The notes beneath the pieces were generated by a model that searched no databases, was not told the DNA's origin, and worked only from the letters and a program-made list of their open reading frames with translations. A stretch of DNA of 64,000 nucleotides from JAGVGT01 sp963807225 (GTDB taxonomy: Bacteria; Desulfobacterota; Desulfobulbia; Desulfobulbales; JAGXFP01). The stretch spans positions 620,001 through 684,000 of the forward strand of contig CAWEAD010000008.1 of the NCBI GenBank assembly GCA_963807225.1. The letters are read 5' to 3'. The translations under genes and the position numbers were made by a program. Positions 9,042-18,841 of this stretch are shown piece by piece (position 1 is the first letter of the stretch; each line of letters starts with the position of its first letter).

Positions 9042-9998
9042 ATGTCCAATTCATGCAGCAGTGGTTCCTGTGGCAGCAAGTCCAAAAGCTGCGGCGGGGC
9101 CGATGCCCAGTCCGCCATCGCCCAGCAGGATCTGGCGATCAAGCGCTCGCTGGGCAAGATCAAAAATAAGATTCTGGTGATGAGCGGCAAGGGCGGGGTC
9201 GGCAAGAGTACTGTTTCCACCAACCTGGCCCTGGGGTTGGCCCAGAGGGGCTATAAAGTCGGATTGATGGATGTCGATCTGCATGGCCCGGACATCTGCC
9301 GGATGCTCAACCTGACCGAACAGCTGCAGGGGATGGAGAAAAAGGATGGTCTGGTGCCGCCCATGCAGTTCGGCGACAATCTTAAGGTCATCTCCCTGGA
9401 ATACATGATGGAGAACCGCGACGATCCGATCATCTGGCGCGGTCCTTTGAAGATTCAGGCCATCCGTCAGTTTATCGCCGACATTGCCTGGGGCGAGCTG
9501 GATTATCTGGTGATCGATTCACCCCCCGGCACCGGCGACGAGCCTTTGACCGTGGCCTCGACCATCAAGGACGCTTTGGCCCTGGTGGTGACCACGCCTC
9601 AGGAAGTGGCCCTGGCCGATGTCCGCAAATCCTTGAACTTCTGCAAGCATGTCAAGATGGAGGTGCTGGGCCTGGTCGAAAACATGAGCGGTCTGGTCTG
9701 TCCGCATTGCCACAAGGTGGTCGAGATTTTCAAGACCGGTGGCGGGGCCAGGACCGCGACGGAATTCTCGGTTCCCTTCCTGGGCTCCATCCCGGTCGAT
9801 CCTCAGGTGGTGATCGGCGGTGACGCCGGCCAGCCCTACCTGGTGTCCAATCAGGAAAGCCCGGCGATCAAGGCCTTTGGGGCTTTGATCGACCAGGTGG
9901 AAAAGGGTCTGGCCGGGCGAATTTCTTTAAAAACCGTGGCCCCGGCTTCCGACTGCGGTTGCGGCGGCAGCTGTAACCCCGAAACCTGCGACTGTTAA
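9042..9998 (+). CDS. mrp: Mrp/NBP35-type iron-sulfur cluster carrier ATPase
   Basis: A 318-residue P-loop protein of the Mrp/ApbC/NBP35 group. Walker A is the deviant GKGGVGKS motif, followed by GLMDVDLHGPDICRML and a DYLVIDSPPGTGDEPL switch. A CPHCH motif near residue 225 is the bridging cluster ligand pair of ApbC. Both termini are Cys-rich: SCSSGSCGSKSKSC at the start and DCGCGGSC..ETCDC at the end, suggesting extra metal or cluster binding. It assembles or transfers [4Fe-4S] clusters in the cytosol, in line with the many cluster enzymes in this region. Start ATG with GGAGG upstream. Confidence 0.92.
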   Translation: MSNSCSSGSCGSKSKSCGGADAQSAIAQQDLAIKRSLGKIKNKILVMSGKGGVGKSTVSTNLALGLAQRGYKVGLMDVDLHGPDICRMLNLTEQLQGMEKKDGLVPPMQFGDNLKVISLEYMMENRDDPIIWRGPLKIQAIRQFIADIAWGELDYLVIDSPPGTGDEPLTVASTIKDALALVVTTPQEVALADVRKSLNFCKHVKMEVLGLVENMSGLVCPHCHKVVEIFKTGGGARTATEFSVPFLGSIPVDPQVVIGGDAGQPYLVSNQESPAIKAFGALIDQVEKGLAGRISLKTVAPASDCGCGGSCNPETCDC

Positions 9999-10091
9999 AG
10001 AAAATAGATTTTGCCCGATTCCGGCGCCTTTGGTCTTCCTGCTCGGTTGCGGGAGCAGGGGCGAGGTTATCAATGAATTCAAGGAGCGTCG

Positions 10092-10739
10092 ATGTTGATC
10101 AAATCCCTGACTGTGGGGTCCATGTCGGTCTGTTGCTACCTGCTGGTCTGCGAAGAGACCAAGGAGGCGGTGGTCGTCGATCCCGGCGGTAACGTGGAGC
10201 GGATTTTGGCCGAGGTCTCCAAGGCCGGGGCCAAAGTGCGCTACATCGTCAACACCCATGGCCATCCTGATCACGTAGCCGCCAACGGTCCCCTGAAAAA
10301 GGCGACCGGGGCGGATATCGTCATGCATGGCGAAGATGCCGCCTTCTTCGGGCAGCCCGAGGTGGAGCAGTACTTCTCCTCCCTGGATTTGCCGCCTTCG
10401 CCGCCGCCGGATCGCTTGGTCAAGGACGGCGAACTGATCGAGTTCGGCCGGGAGAGCCTCCGGGTGATCCATACCCCAGGCCATACTCCCGGAGGTATCT
10501 GCCTTTACAGCCCGCCGGAACTCTTCACCGGCGACACCCTTTTTGTCGGCGGGGTGGGGCGCAGCGATTTTCCCGGTGGCGATGGCCCTCAGCTCTACCG
10601 AGCCATACGGGATAAAATTCTGACCCTGCCCGATGCCACCCGGGTCTGGCCGGGTCACGGCTACGGTGGTCAATCCTCAACCATCGGTGAGGAAAGGCGC
10701 ACCAATCCATTCCTGACCAACGATTCCTGGGCCAGGTAA
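10092..10739 (+). CDS. Metallo-beta-lactamase-fold hydrolase (glyoxalase II-like)
   Basis: 215 residues with the complete binuclear-metal signature: NTHGHPDHVAANG (HxHxDH), a later IHTPGHTPGG histidine, FTGDTLFVGGVGRSDFPGG with the bridging Asp, and WPGHGYG at the end. The size and motif spacing match the YcbL/GloB type-II small hydrolases, so hydrolysis of a glutathione-type or other thioester is likely; the true substrate is unknown. It lies 6 bases before selB and probably shares its transcript, although no functional link is apparent. Confidence 0.85.
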   Translation: MLIKSLTVGSMSVCCYLLVCEETKEAVVVDPGGNVERILAEVSKAGAKVRYIVNTHGHPDHVAANGPLKKATGADIVMHGEDAAFFGQPEVEQYFSSLDLPPSPPPDRLVKDGELIEFGRESLRVIHTPGHTPGGICLYSPPELFTGDTLFVGGVGRSDFPGGDGPQLYRAIRDKILTLPDATRVWPGHGYGGQSSTIGEERRTNPFLTNDSWAR

Positions 10740-10745
10740 CACTCC

Positions 10746-12662
10746 ATGCGGGAAATCGTTCTGGGCACCGCCGGCCACGTCGACCATGGCAAGACCTCCC
10801 TGGTCCGCGCCCTGACCGGCATCGATACCGATCGCCTGAAAGAGGAAAAGGCCCGCGGCATCACCATCGAGCTGGGTTTTGCCTATCTCGATCTGCCCTG
10901 CGGGCACCGGTTGGGGATCGTCGATGTGCCGGGCCACGAGAAGTTCGTGCGCAACATGGTGGCCGGCGCCGCCGGTATCGATCTGGTCGCCTTCGTGATC
11001 GCCGCCGACGAGGGCATCATGCCCCAGACCCGCGAACACTTCGAAATCTGCCGATTGCTGGGAGTCGAACGGGGCCTGATCGTCCTGACCAAGATAGATC
11101 TGGTCGATCCGGAGTGGCTGGAACTGGTTACCGAAGAGGTGCGTCAGTATTTCGCCGGCACCTTCCTGGCCGAAGCCCCCCTGGTACCGGTTTCAGCGGT
11201 GACCGGGGCGGGGCTGGCAGAGGTCAAAACAGAACTGGACCGGCTGGTGGCCGGCTCCGATTTCGCCGAGGCCTTCGGGCCCTTCCGGTTGCCGGTGGAC
11301 CGGATCTTTTCCGTCAAGGGTTTTGGTGCCGTGGTCACCGGCACCTCGATCTCCGGCAGGCTGACCGTGGGCGAGGAGGTTCGGGTCTATCCCGGCGGCA
11401 AAAACGGCCGGGTCCGGGGTATCCAGGTCCATTCCGCCGATGTCGGGCTGGTCGAGGCCGGCAACCGCACCGCGATCAACATCCAGGGTGTCGATAAAGA
11501 ACAGATCAACCGGGGCGACGTGGTCGCCACTCCGGGCAGCCTGACTCCCACCTATATCATGGATAGCGAGTTCATCTATCTCTCCGGCAATACCCGCAAG
11601 TTGAAAAATCGCGCCCGGGTCCGCCTGCATCTTGGCACCGCCGAGATCATGGGGAGGATCGTTTTGCTGGACGACGATGAACTGGAACCAGGCGCCACCG
11701 CCGATGTCCAGCTGCTCTTCGAGGAGCCTATCTGCGCCTGGCCCGGCGATCATTACGTGGTCCGGAGCTATTCCCCCGTGCATACCATCGGCGGCGGTCG
11801 GATCTTCAATAACCTGGCCGCCAAGAAGCGGCGTATGCGACCGGCCAATACGGAAATATTCCGTTGCTATCGTGAAGGCGGCGGCGAAGAACTGGCTCTG
11901 CTGCACGTCCGCGAAGCAGGAGCGGCCGGGCTCACCGCCGATGAACTGGCCATACGGCTGGGGGTTTTCGGCAAGAAGCTCAAGAAACTGCTGGATGTTC
12001 CGGTTTCCGCCCGGCGGCTGGTGGTGATCGACACCGAGCGCCAGCGCTTTATCGAGAGCGGGGTTTACCAGGATCTTCAGGATCGTTGCCGCGCCATTCT
12101 GACCGAGTACCACCGGACCAATCCCCTGAAAGGGGGGATGTCCCTGGAGGAGCTGCGCAGCCGGCTGCGGGCCGGTGATGATGCCCGGCTCTTTCAGTTC
12201 CTGCTCACCGATCTGGGTCGCAAGGGTGTGATCGAGCAGGAGGCGGCGATGATAAAACTGGCCGGGCACCAGGTGGCCATGGCGGGTGATACCGAGAAAC
12301 TTCGGGCCGAGATGCTGGCCTTTTATGCCGAGGCCGGGCTGTCCGTGCCGACGGTCAAGGAGGTGCTGGCCCGTTTCGGAGCGGAGCGTCAGGGGCTGAT
12401 CCGGGAGTTGCTGGAGGTTCTGGTCCGGGAAGGGGGATTGATCAAGATCAATGAGGATCTCTATTTCCACGCCGCCGCCCTAGACTCCCTGCGTGAGAAG
12501 ATCAGCGCCCATATCCGGTCCACCGGTGGGCTGGACGCCCAGGGCTTCAAGAACCTGACCGGGCTCTCCCGAAAATTTTCCATCCCCCTGCTGGAGTATT
12601 TCGACAAGATCAAGGTTACCCTGCGGATCGGTGACCGGAGAATCCTCCGAGGGCAGGGCTGA
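10746..12662 (+). CDS. selB: Selenocysteine-specific elongation factor SelB
   Basis: 638 residues. The N-terminal GTPase has GTAGHVDHGKTSL (G1), RGITIELGF (G2), DVPGHEKFVRNM (G3) and TKIDLVD (G4), in the SelB rather than EF-Tu pattern. Two beta-barrel domains follow, then C-terminal winged helices that bind the SECIS hairpin. SelB delivers Sec-tRNA to in-frame UGA codons, so the organism should make selenoproteins; none is obvious in this window. selA, selD and tRNA-Sec are not adjacent. It is preceded by a hydrolase 6 bases away and overlaps hflX by 32 bases. Confidence 0.95.
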   Translation: MREIVLGTAGHVDHGKTSLVRALTGIDTDRLKEEKARGITIELGFAYLDLPCGHRLGIVDVPGHEKFVRNMVAGAAGIDLVAFVIAADEGIMPQTREHFEICRLLGVERGLIVLTKIDLVDPEWLELVTEEVRQYFAGTFLAEAPLVPVSAVTGAGLAEVKTELDRLVAGSDFAEAFGPFRLPVDRIFSVKGFGAVVTGTSISGRLTVGEEVRVYPGGKNGRVRGIQVHSADVGLVEAGNRTAINIQGVDKEQINRGDVVATPGSLTPTYIMDSEFIYLSGNTRKLKNRARVRLHLGTAEIMGRIVLLDDDELEPGATADVQLLFEEPICAWPGDHYVVRSYSPVHTIGGGRIFNNLAAKKRRMRPANTEIFRCYREGGGEELALLHVREAGAAGLTADELAIRLGVFGKKLKKLLDVPVSARRLVVIDTERQRFIESGVYQDLQDRCRAILTEYHRTNPLKGGMSLEELRSRLRAGDDARLFQFLLTDLGRKGVIEQEAAMIKLAGHQVAMAGDTEKLRAEMLAFYAEAGLSVPTVKEVLARFGAERQGLIRELLEVLVREGGLIKINEDLYFHAAALDSLREKISAHIRSTGGLDAQGFKNLTGLSRKFSIPLLEYFDKIKVTLRIGDRRILRGQG

Positions 12663-14352
12663 GCCCCAAAATTATCCTCCCGGCCCGACCATTACTAAAC
12701 AGATTGAGGCACCAACCATCGCTAATGTTTCCGGCAATACCTCAGGCCTGAAAACGGCCCAGTACAAGCGCTTGGAGCGGCTCACCAGTCGCCGGGTTTC
12801 ACCCGACCTGATCGTCAGTCCCGAGGTGGCCAGGGAGATGTCCGAGCTGTCAAGGGAGATCGGCCGACAGGTCGGAGTGCTTATCGACCGGACCGGGCGG
12901 GTCGAACAGGTTATGGTCGGCGACCGTCGAAAGATCGAAATCCCGGTGCTGCCGCCGGGCCGGGGGGCCAGCGGCAGGCTCAAGGGCTGGCGTTGCGTTC
13001 ATACCCACCTGGACCAAGAGGATTTGACCGAAGACGATCTGATGGATCTCCTGTTCCTGCGCCTCGATCTGATGACCATGGTCAAGGTGGCCCCCGACGG
13101 CCTGCCGGAAAGAATGTACACCGCCCATCTGGTGCCGGTGCCGGTCGAAGGCAAGAGCTGGCAGTTTCTGGCGCCGGTGGTACCCAGCCAGCAGCCCCAT
13201 AGCTGCCGGGAGATCATCTCCGCCCTGGAAGATGAGTTCGCTCGGACCCGTCCGACGCTACAGATCAAAGGTGGCGGCGATCGAGCCCTGTTGATCAATG
13301 TCACCACCGAGACCAGATCCCGGGCCGAGGAATCGCTGGCGGAACTGGCCGAACTGGCCAAATCCGCCGGGGTCGTGGTGCTGGATCGGGTGCTGCAGCG
13401 TCGCGACCGGGTCAATCCCCGCTTCATCATGGGTCGTGGCAAACTGGCCGAGATCATGCTCAAGGCCCTGGTCTTGAACGCCAATCTCCTGATCTTCGAC
13501 CATGAACTGAACCCCTCGCAGATCCGTTCGATCACCGACCATACCGAACTGCGGGTCATCGACCGCACCCAGCTGATTCTCGATATTTTCGCCAAGCGGG
13601 CGCTCTCCCGCGAGGGCAAGCTTCAGGTGGAAATGGCCCAACTCAAATACCTGTTGCCCCGCCTGGTTACCCGCGACGATGCACTTTCCCGGCTGACCGG
13701 CGGCATCGGCGCCCGCGGTCCCGGCGAAACCAGGCTGGAGATCGACCGGAGGCGGATCCAGGAACGGCTCGGCAAACTGGAGAAGAAGCTCAAGGAGGTC
13801 AGTCGCGAACGCCATCAGCGTCGCGAACGACGGCGTAAGCGCGATCTGCCGGTGATCTCCCTGATCGGCTATACCAACGCCGGTAAATCGACTCTGCTCA
13901 ATACCCTGACCCACAGTACTATCACCGCCGAGGATCAGCTTTTCGCCACCCTCGATCCCACCAGCCGGCGCTTGCGCTTCCCCCAGGATCTGGAGGTGAT
14001 TATCACCGATACGGTGGGTTTCATCCGCCACCTGCCGGAGGAGCTGCTCAAGGCCTTCAAGTCCACCCTGGAGGAACTGAATGAGGCTGATCTCCTGGTC
14101 CATGTCATCGATTTGAGTAATCCGTCCTTCCTCCGGCAAATGAATGTGGTGGATGATTTGCTCAATGAGCTGGAACTTGCTAATATTCCCTGCCTCCGGG
14201 TGTTCAACAAGGCCGATCGCCTGGAACAAGCTGAGGCGGAGGAACTGGCCCGCCAGTACGACGGTGTCGCCCTGAGCGCCCTGGATTCCGGGACCTTCGG
14301 TCCCTTCCTGGCCCGGGCACAGCAATTGATCATGAAGAAAATCACGGCCTGA
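12631..14352 (+). CDS. hflX: Ribosome-associated GTPase HflX
   Basis: The HflX core is clear: RVNPRFIMGRGKLAEI, the Gly-rich loop GGIGARGPGETRLE, a basic coiled-coil (LEKKLKEVSRERHQRRERRR) and a GTPase with GYTNAGKSTL, DTVGFIRHLP and NKAD. HflX rescues or splits stalled 70S ribosomes under stress. The protein is 573 residues, longer than E. coli HflX (426), with an extra N-terminal domain (VGVLIDRTGRVEQVMVGD; RCVHTHL) seen in many Desulfobacterota homologues. The first 35 residues look unconserved. The only standard in-frame start is GTG at 12631 inside selB, so the true start may be a rare codon further in. Confidence 0.92.
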   Translation: MTGESSEGRAEPQNYPPGPTITKQIEAPTIANVSGNTSGLKTAQYKRLERLTSRRVSPDLIVSPEVAREMSELSREIGRQVGVLIDRTGRVEQVMVGDRRKIEIPVLPPGRGASGRLKGWRCVHTHLDQEDLTEDDLMDLLFLRLDLMTMVKVAPDGLPERMYTAHLVPVPVEGKSWQFLAPVVPSQQPHSCREIISALEDEFARTRPTLQIKGGGDRALLINVTTETRSRAEESLAELAELAKSAGVVVLDRVLQRRDRVNPRFIMGRGKLAEIMLKALVLNANLLIFDHELNPSQIRSITDHTELRVIDRTQLILDIFAKRALSREGKLQVEMAQLKYLLPRLVTRDDALSRLTGGIGARGPGETRLEIDRRRIQERLGKLEKKLKEVSRERHQRRERRRKRDLPVISLIGYTNAGKSTLLNTLTHSTITAEDQLFATLDPTSRRLRFPQDLEVIITDTVGFIRHLPEELLKAFKSTLEELNEADLLVHVIDLSNPSFLRQMNVVDDLLNELELANIPCLRVFNKADRLEQAEAEELARQYDGVALSALDSGTFGPFLARAQQLIMKKITA

Positions 14353-14371
14353 AGGAGCTGCCCCGGCAACA

Positions 14372-14956
14372 ATGATCATGAAGATCGCATCGCGGACAGC
14401 CCGGCTTTCTATCCGGCTTCTGGTGGCCCTTTTATTTCTGGCTTCGGCGGGGCTCGCCAACGGGGCGGAAAAGCCGGTAATCAGAGAGATCGTGGTGAGC
14501 AATTCCGCCAGCGACCTGCTGCTTTACTTCCAGGTCGGCGAGGCCTTTCGGCCCGAGATTGAAGAGGGGGTGCTGAACGGTATCCCGGCGACCTTCACCT
14601 TTCTGGTTTCCCTGCGTGAAGTAGAGGGAGGTCGGCCCGGCCGCCAGTTGACCGAACTCACCTTCGAGCATACCCTCTCCTACGATATCCTCAAGGAGGA
14701 GTTCCTCCTGCACTTGTCTGAACACCACACCGATATGACCTGCCGCGATCTGGGTCAGGCCAAGAAGCTGATGGCCGAGGTCACCGGCGCCAGGGTTCTG
14801 GCCCTGGCCGCTCTGACGCCGGGGCGGGAATATTTCCTCAGCGCCAAGGTCAGACTCGAGCGCAAGAACCTGCCGATCTTCTTTCACTACCTGATCCCCT
14901 TCTGGCAAGTGGGGGATTACGAAACCGACTGGCATTATGTCCAATTCAGATATTGA
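14372..14956 (+). CDS. DUF4390 domain protein
   Basis: 194 residues: a Sec-type signal or anchor (RLLVALLFLASAGLANGA) followed by a beta-rich domain matching DUF4390 (DLLLYFQVGEAFRPEIEEGVLNGIPATF; ELTFEHTLSYDILKEEFLL). It is expected in the periplasm or anchored to the inner membrane. Its last 20 bases overlap the start of the NtrY-like kinase, so the two are probably translationally coupled. DUF4390 proteins often stand next to ntrYX in beta- and deltaproteobacteria, suggesting a role in signal input; that role is inference. Confidence 0.75.
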   Translation: MIMKIASRTARLSIRLLVALLFLASAGLANGAEKPVIREIVVSNSASDLLLYFQVGEAFRPEIEEGVLNGIPATFTFLVSLREVEGGRPGRQLTELTFEHTLSYDILKEEFLLHLSEHHTDMTCRDLGQAKKLMAEVTGARVLALAALTPGREYFLSAKVRLERKNLPIFFHYLIPFWQVGDYETDWHYVQFRY

Positions 14957-17192
14957 CATGAACAGTACCCAGTACCTGTCCTGGCGGGATCAGCGCAAGC
15001 GGCGGCGGATCTGGTTGGTGATTCTGGGCTGTCTGGCCGCGCTGCCGGTTTTGACCTTCATCGAATCCCGGGTCTTCAAACTGGGCGAGGTCTCTTTCCC
15101 GGTCAGCGGCAACGTCCTGGTCTTTACCGTCATCAATGTCAACGTCATGCTGCTCCTGCTCATGGTCTTCCTGGTCCTGCGCAACCTGGTCCAGATAATC
15201 TTCGAGCGGCGGCGCAATTTCATCGGCACCCGGCTGCGCATCAAGATGGTGGTCTCTTTCGTGTCGCTCTCCCTGGTGCCGACCGCCTTGCTCTTCTTCA
15301 TCGCCCTGCAGTTTGTTTCCACCAGCATGGATTACTGGTTCAATATCCGGGTCGAGCAGTCGCTGCAGGAATCGCTGAATATCGCCAAGGATGTTTACAC
15401 TGAAGCCCGCAGTCAGGTCCGGGTCCAGGGTCGATCCATCGCCATAAGGCTGGAATCGCAACTCTACCAGCAGTTGATTGCCCAGCACCTGGATATCTTT
15501 CTGTCTGACATTTCCGAAAGCCACGGTCTGGCCGGTCTGGAGCTGCTGTCCGAGCAGCGGGTGCCCATGGTCCGGGTCTTCGGCAAGGGGTTGGTGGCGG
15601 AAAAGGTGCCGGAACTGCCGGCCGAAATGTTGCGCCGCGCCCTGGATGGGGAAAAGGACCAGGTCGCCATACAGGCCATCGAAGAGGGTGAACTGGTCCG
15701 GGGTTTGATGCCGGTCTCAATCGGTCCCGAATCAGACCGGCGGATCAACGTCCTGGTTACCTCACTGCTGGTCCCCCGGCAACGGCTCCAATCCATGGAG
15801 ATCATCTCCAGCGGCCTGGAAGGTTACCGGCAGCTGATGATCCTGAAGAACCCGATCAAGACCAGTCTGCTGGTGATGCTGCTGATCGTTACCCTGCTGA
15901 TCGTCTTCAGCGCCATCTGGTTCGGATTTTACGTGGCCCGGGGTTTGACCGGGCCGATTGCCAAGCTGGCCGAAGCCACGCGCCGGGTCGCCGAGGGCGA
16001 ACTGGACTTCGTTCTGGAAAAGGAATCGGGCGACGAGATGGGAACCCTGGTCGATTCCTTCAACCTGATGACCCGGGATCTGCTGGCCAGCAAAAAGCAA
16101 CTGGAAGAAGTCAATGTGGCCTTGCAGGAAAGCTACCAGGAGCTGGAAAAGCGGCAACGTTACACGGAAACCATTCTCCAGAACGTGGCGGCCGGGGTTA
16201 TCTCCATGGACGAAAAAGGGCGGATCACCACGATCAACCGCTTCGCCGAGGAACTCCTGAAGATCGATCGGGAACGCTTCATCGGCCGACACTACCGGGA
16301 AATGCTGCGCCCCGATCATATGGCCCTGATGGATGGTTTCTTCCAGGAACTGGTCCGGAGCGGCAAAACCACTATTCAGCATCCGGTCCGTCTGAGTATG
16401 GGCGACGAGACCTTCTCCCTGCGGGTCAATTTTACCCAGCTGGCCGACGAGCAGGGCCACAAACTGGGCGTGGTCCTGGTATTCGATAACCTGACCGAGT
16501 TGGAAAAGGCCCAGCGCATGGCGGCCTGGCGGGAAGTGGCCCGGCGTATCGCCCACGAGGTCAAGAACCCGCTCACCCCGATCCAGCTCTCGGCCCAGAG
16601 GCTGCGCAAACGTTACCTGGAGCGGTTGGGTGATGATGGAGAAATCTTCGACAACTGCACCAATACCATCGTCAATCAGGTGGATGAACTGAAGCGGTTG
16701 GTCAGCGAGTTTTCCAGTTTCGCCCGGATGCCGGCGGTGCGGAAATCCTTGAACAACCTTGGCGAAGTGGCCAGGGAGGTATTAATCTTCTACCAGGAAG
16801 CCCACAAAAACGTAGAGTTCGATTGCCGTTGCGAAGTAGAGGTGCCGAGATTCCCCTTCGACCGCGAACAGTTGAAACGGGTGTTGATCAACCTGTTGGA
16901 CAACGCGGTGGCGGCGGTACCGGAAGAGGGTGGCAGAATCGGCATGGAACTGAGCTATTATCCCCGGGAAAAAACGGCTTTTATCGAGGTCTGGGACAAT
17001 GGACCGGGGGTACCGGACCTTGATAAGCTGCGGCTGTTCGAGCCCTATTTTTCCACCAAGAAATCCGGTACGGGACTGGGACTGGCCATTGCCAGCACGA
17101 TTATCGCCGATCACGACGGTTATATCCGGGTGCGGGACAATGAGCCCAACGGGTGCAAGTTCGTCATCGAACTGCCGGTAACCGGCGTCTGA
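14937..17192 (+). CDS. ntrY: NtrY-like transmembrane sensor histidine kinase
   Basis: 751 residues: four N-terminal hydrophobic helices with an extracytoplasmic sensor region (about 20-320), HAMP (ARGLTGPIAKLAEATRRVAEGELDF), a coiled-coil, a PAS domain (ENVAAGVISMDEKGRITTINRFAEELL), HisKA with phospho-acceptor motif RRIAHEVKNPLTPIQ, and HATPase_c with LINLLDNAV, WDNGPGVP and SGTGLGLAIA. This order and the long N-terminus are those of NtrY. The partner is the NtrX-type regulator 93 bases downstream. NtrYX pairs respond to nitrogen, redox or envelope state; the signal here is not known. The small gap between them holds no terminator. Confidence 0.9.
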   Translation: MSNSDIDMNSTQYLSWRDQRKRRRIWLVILGCLAALPVLTFIESRVFKLGEVSFPVSGNVLVFTVINVNVMLLLLMVFLVLRNLVQIIFERRRNFIGTRLRIKMVVSFVSLSLVPTALLFFIALQFVSTSMDYWFNIRVEQSLQESLNIAKDVYTEARSQVRVQGRSIAIRLESQLYQQLIAQHLDIFLSDISESHGLAGLELLSEQRVPMVRVFGKGLVAEKVPELPAEMLRRALDGEKDQVAIQAIEEGELVRGLMPVSIGPESDRRINVLVTSLLVPRQRLQSMEIISSGLEGYRQLMILKNPIKTSLLVMLLIVTLLIVFSAIWFGFYVARGLTGPIAKLAEATRRVAEGELDFVLEKESGDEMGTLVDSFNLMTRDLLASKKQLEEVNVALQESYQELEKRQRYTETILQNVAAGVISMDEKGRITTINRFAEELLKIDRERFIGRHYREMLRPDHMALMDGFFQELVRSGKTTIQHPVRLSMGDETFSLRVNFTQLADEQGHKLGVVLVFDNLTELEKAQRMAAWREVARRIAHEVKNPLTPIQLSAQRLRKRYLERLGDDGEIFDNCTNTIVNQVDELKRLVSEFSSFARMPAVRKSLNNLGEVAREVLIFYQEAHKNVEFDCRCEVEVPRFPFDREQLKRVLINLLDNAVAAVPEEGGRIGMELSYYPREKTAFIEVWDNGPGVPDLDKLRLFEPYFSTKKSGTGLGLAIASTIIADHDGYIRVRDNEPNGCKFVIELPVTGV

Positions 17193-17285
17193 GAAGACGA
17201 TTTGCGCCGCCGGCATCCTTGATGGCATAGCCATACTTTCAGAAGAGCACTATTCATCATCCTTGAGCGAGATAGATTACCGGTT

Positions 17286-18665
17286 ATGGCTAAAAAAATA
17301 CTGATCATCGACGACGAAAAATCCATTCTCGAATCCCTGGCCGGCATCCTCTCGGACGAGGGGTTCAACCCGGTTTGCGCTGAATCCGGCGAAGCGGGAC
17401 TCAAGATTCTCGACGAAGACGAAATCGATCTGGTACTGCTCGATATCTGGATGCCGGGGATGGATGGCCTGGAAGTTCTGCCGGAAATCAAGCGGCGCCA
17501 GGCCATGTTGCCGGTGATCATGATTTCCGGGCACGGCAATATCGAAACCGCCGTCCGCGCCACCAAGATGGGGGCCTTCGATTTCATCGAAAAACCGCCG
17601 TCATACGACAAGATCGTCCTGGCGGTCAACAACGGTCTGCAGATGTACCGGCTGGCCGAGGAGAACGAGATCCTTCGCGACAAGGCCAGGAAGCAGCGGG
17701 GTTTGACCGGCGGCTCCAAGGCAATCGAGGAACTGCGGCGCCAGATTGAACGGGTGGCCCCGACCTCGGCCTGGGTCTTGATCCGCGGTGAACACGGCAC
17801 CGGCAAGGAAGTTGTGGCCCAGTCGATTCACCGACTTTCCGCTTCGGCCGATAAGCCGATGGTCGAACTTAACTGCGCCGCCATTCCCGAGGAACTGATC
17901 GAGAGCGAACTGTTCGGACACGAGAAGGGAGCCTTCACCGGCGCCGCCGCCAACCGGCGCGGCAAGTTCGACCAGGCCGACGGCGGGCTGCTCTTTCTGG
18001 ACGAGATCGGCGATATGAGTCTCAAGACCCAGGCCAAGATCCTGCGGATTCTGCAGGAACAGAAGTTCGAGCGGGTCGGCGGGGGGAAGACCATTTCGGT
18101 GGATGTTCGGGTTCTGGCCGCCACCAACAAGAACCTGGAGGAGGAGATCGAAAAGGGTAATTTCCGGGCCGATCTCTTCTATCGCTTGAACGTGGTGCCG
18201 ATCATAGTGCCGCCCCTGCGCCAACGGTTGGACGACATTCCGCTCCTGCTCGTGGATTTTCTCCAGGACATGGCGCGCAAAGGCCTGGGCGAAAAGGAAT
18301 TCGACGACAGCGGTCTGGCCGCCCTCCAGGACCACGACTGGCCCGGCAATGTCCGTGAGTTGCGCAATCTGGTGGAGCGGGCGGTAATCATGTCGCCGGG
18401 ATCGACCATCACCAGGGAAGATCTGGCTGCTCTCCTGCCGGCCGCCGGGATCGGCTCGGGACTGGGAGCGGTTGGCGGCGACGCCCTGACCGCACCTTAC
18501 CTGATCAAAAATTTCAAGGAAGCCCGCAAACTTTTCGAGCGGGAATTCCTTCTGGCCCGCCTCCAGGAATGCGACGGCAACATCAGCCAGACCGCCGAGG
18601 AAATCGGCCTGGAACGAAGCCATCTGCATAAAAAGGTCAAGGCCCTGGAAATCGAGCCGGAATAA
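17286..18665 (+). CDS. ntrX: NtrX-like sigma54-dependent response regulator
   Basis: 459 residues: receiver domain (ILIIDDEKS; phospho-acceptor in LVLLDIWMPG), AAA+ activator with Walker A GEHGTGKE, the sigma54-contact loop GAFTGA, Walker B GLLFLDEIGDMS, and a C-terminal Fis-type helix-turn-helix (ISQTAEEIGLERSHLHKKVKAL). The arrangement and the preceding NtrY kinase identify it as NtrX. It should drive open-complex formation at -24/-12 promoters when phosphorylated. Start ATG at 17286; a purine-rich GAGCGAGA lies just upstream. It is one of two enhancer-binding proteins in this window. Confidence 0.92.
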   Translation: MAKKILIIDDEKSILESLAGILSDEGFNPVCAESGEAGLKILDEDEIDLVLLDIWMPGMDGLEVLPEIKRRQAMLPVIMISGHGNIETAVRATKMGAFDFIEKPPSYDKIVLAVNNGLQMYRLAEENEILRDKARKQRGLTGGSKAIEELRRQIERVAPTSAWVLIRGEHGTGKEVVAQSIHRLSASADKPMVELNCAAIPEELIESELFGHEKGAFTGAAANRRGKFDQADGGLLFLDEIGDMSLKTQAKILRILQEQKFERVGGGKTISVDVRVLAATNKNLEEEIEKGNFRADLFYRLNVVPIIVPPLRQRLDDIPLLLVDFLQDMARKGLGEKEFDDSGLAALQDHDWPGNVRELRNLVERAVIMSPGSTITREDLAALLPAAGIGSGLGAVGGDALTAPYLIKNFKEARKLFEREFLLARLQECDGNISQTAEEIGLERSHLHKKVKALEIEPE

Positions 18666-18676
18666 AAACCAAGGCA

Positions 18677-18694
18677 GAATTAAAAATGCAGAAT
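18677..18694. repeat. 18-bp AT-rich word repeated in the window
   Basis: GAATTAAAAATGCAGAAT occurs here and, without mismatch, at 48-65. About 100 bases on, at 18784-18818, related TTTTGCATTTTG and TTTTGCATTT words lie in the opposite sense, so the 18666-18841 gap between ntrX and the ClpX-like gene looks like a loose inverted pair. This kind of intergenic filler has no known role here. Confidence 0.45.
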
Positions 18695-18841
18695 CAAGAA
18701 TGACACAAGCAAAAGAGAAAATTCCCGGTTGTCGGGCTAAATCGTCGGACAATAACTACCTTAACAGTAACAACCGAGATACATTTTGCATTTTGCCTGT
18801 TTAATTTTGCATTTCAGCCAGGTGAAAAGTTCGAGGAAAAT

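Noticed and set aside
11193..12470. 425-codon antisense open frame within selB
   Set aside because: Same reason: a compositional shadow of selB.
17601..18752. 383-codon antisense open frame within ntrX
   Set aside because: Shadow of ntrX with no start signal and no family likeness.
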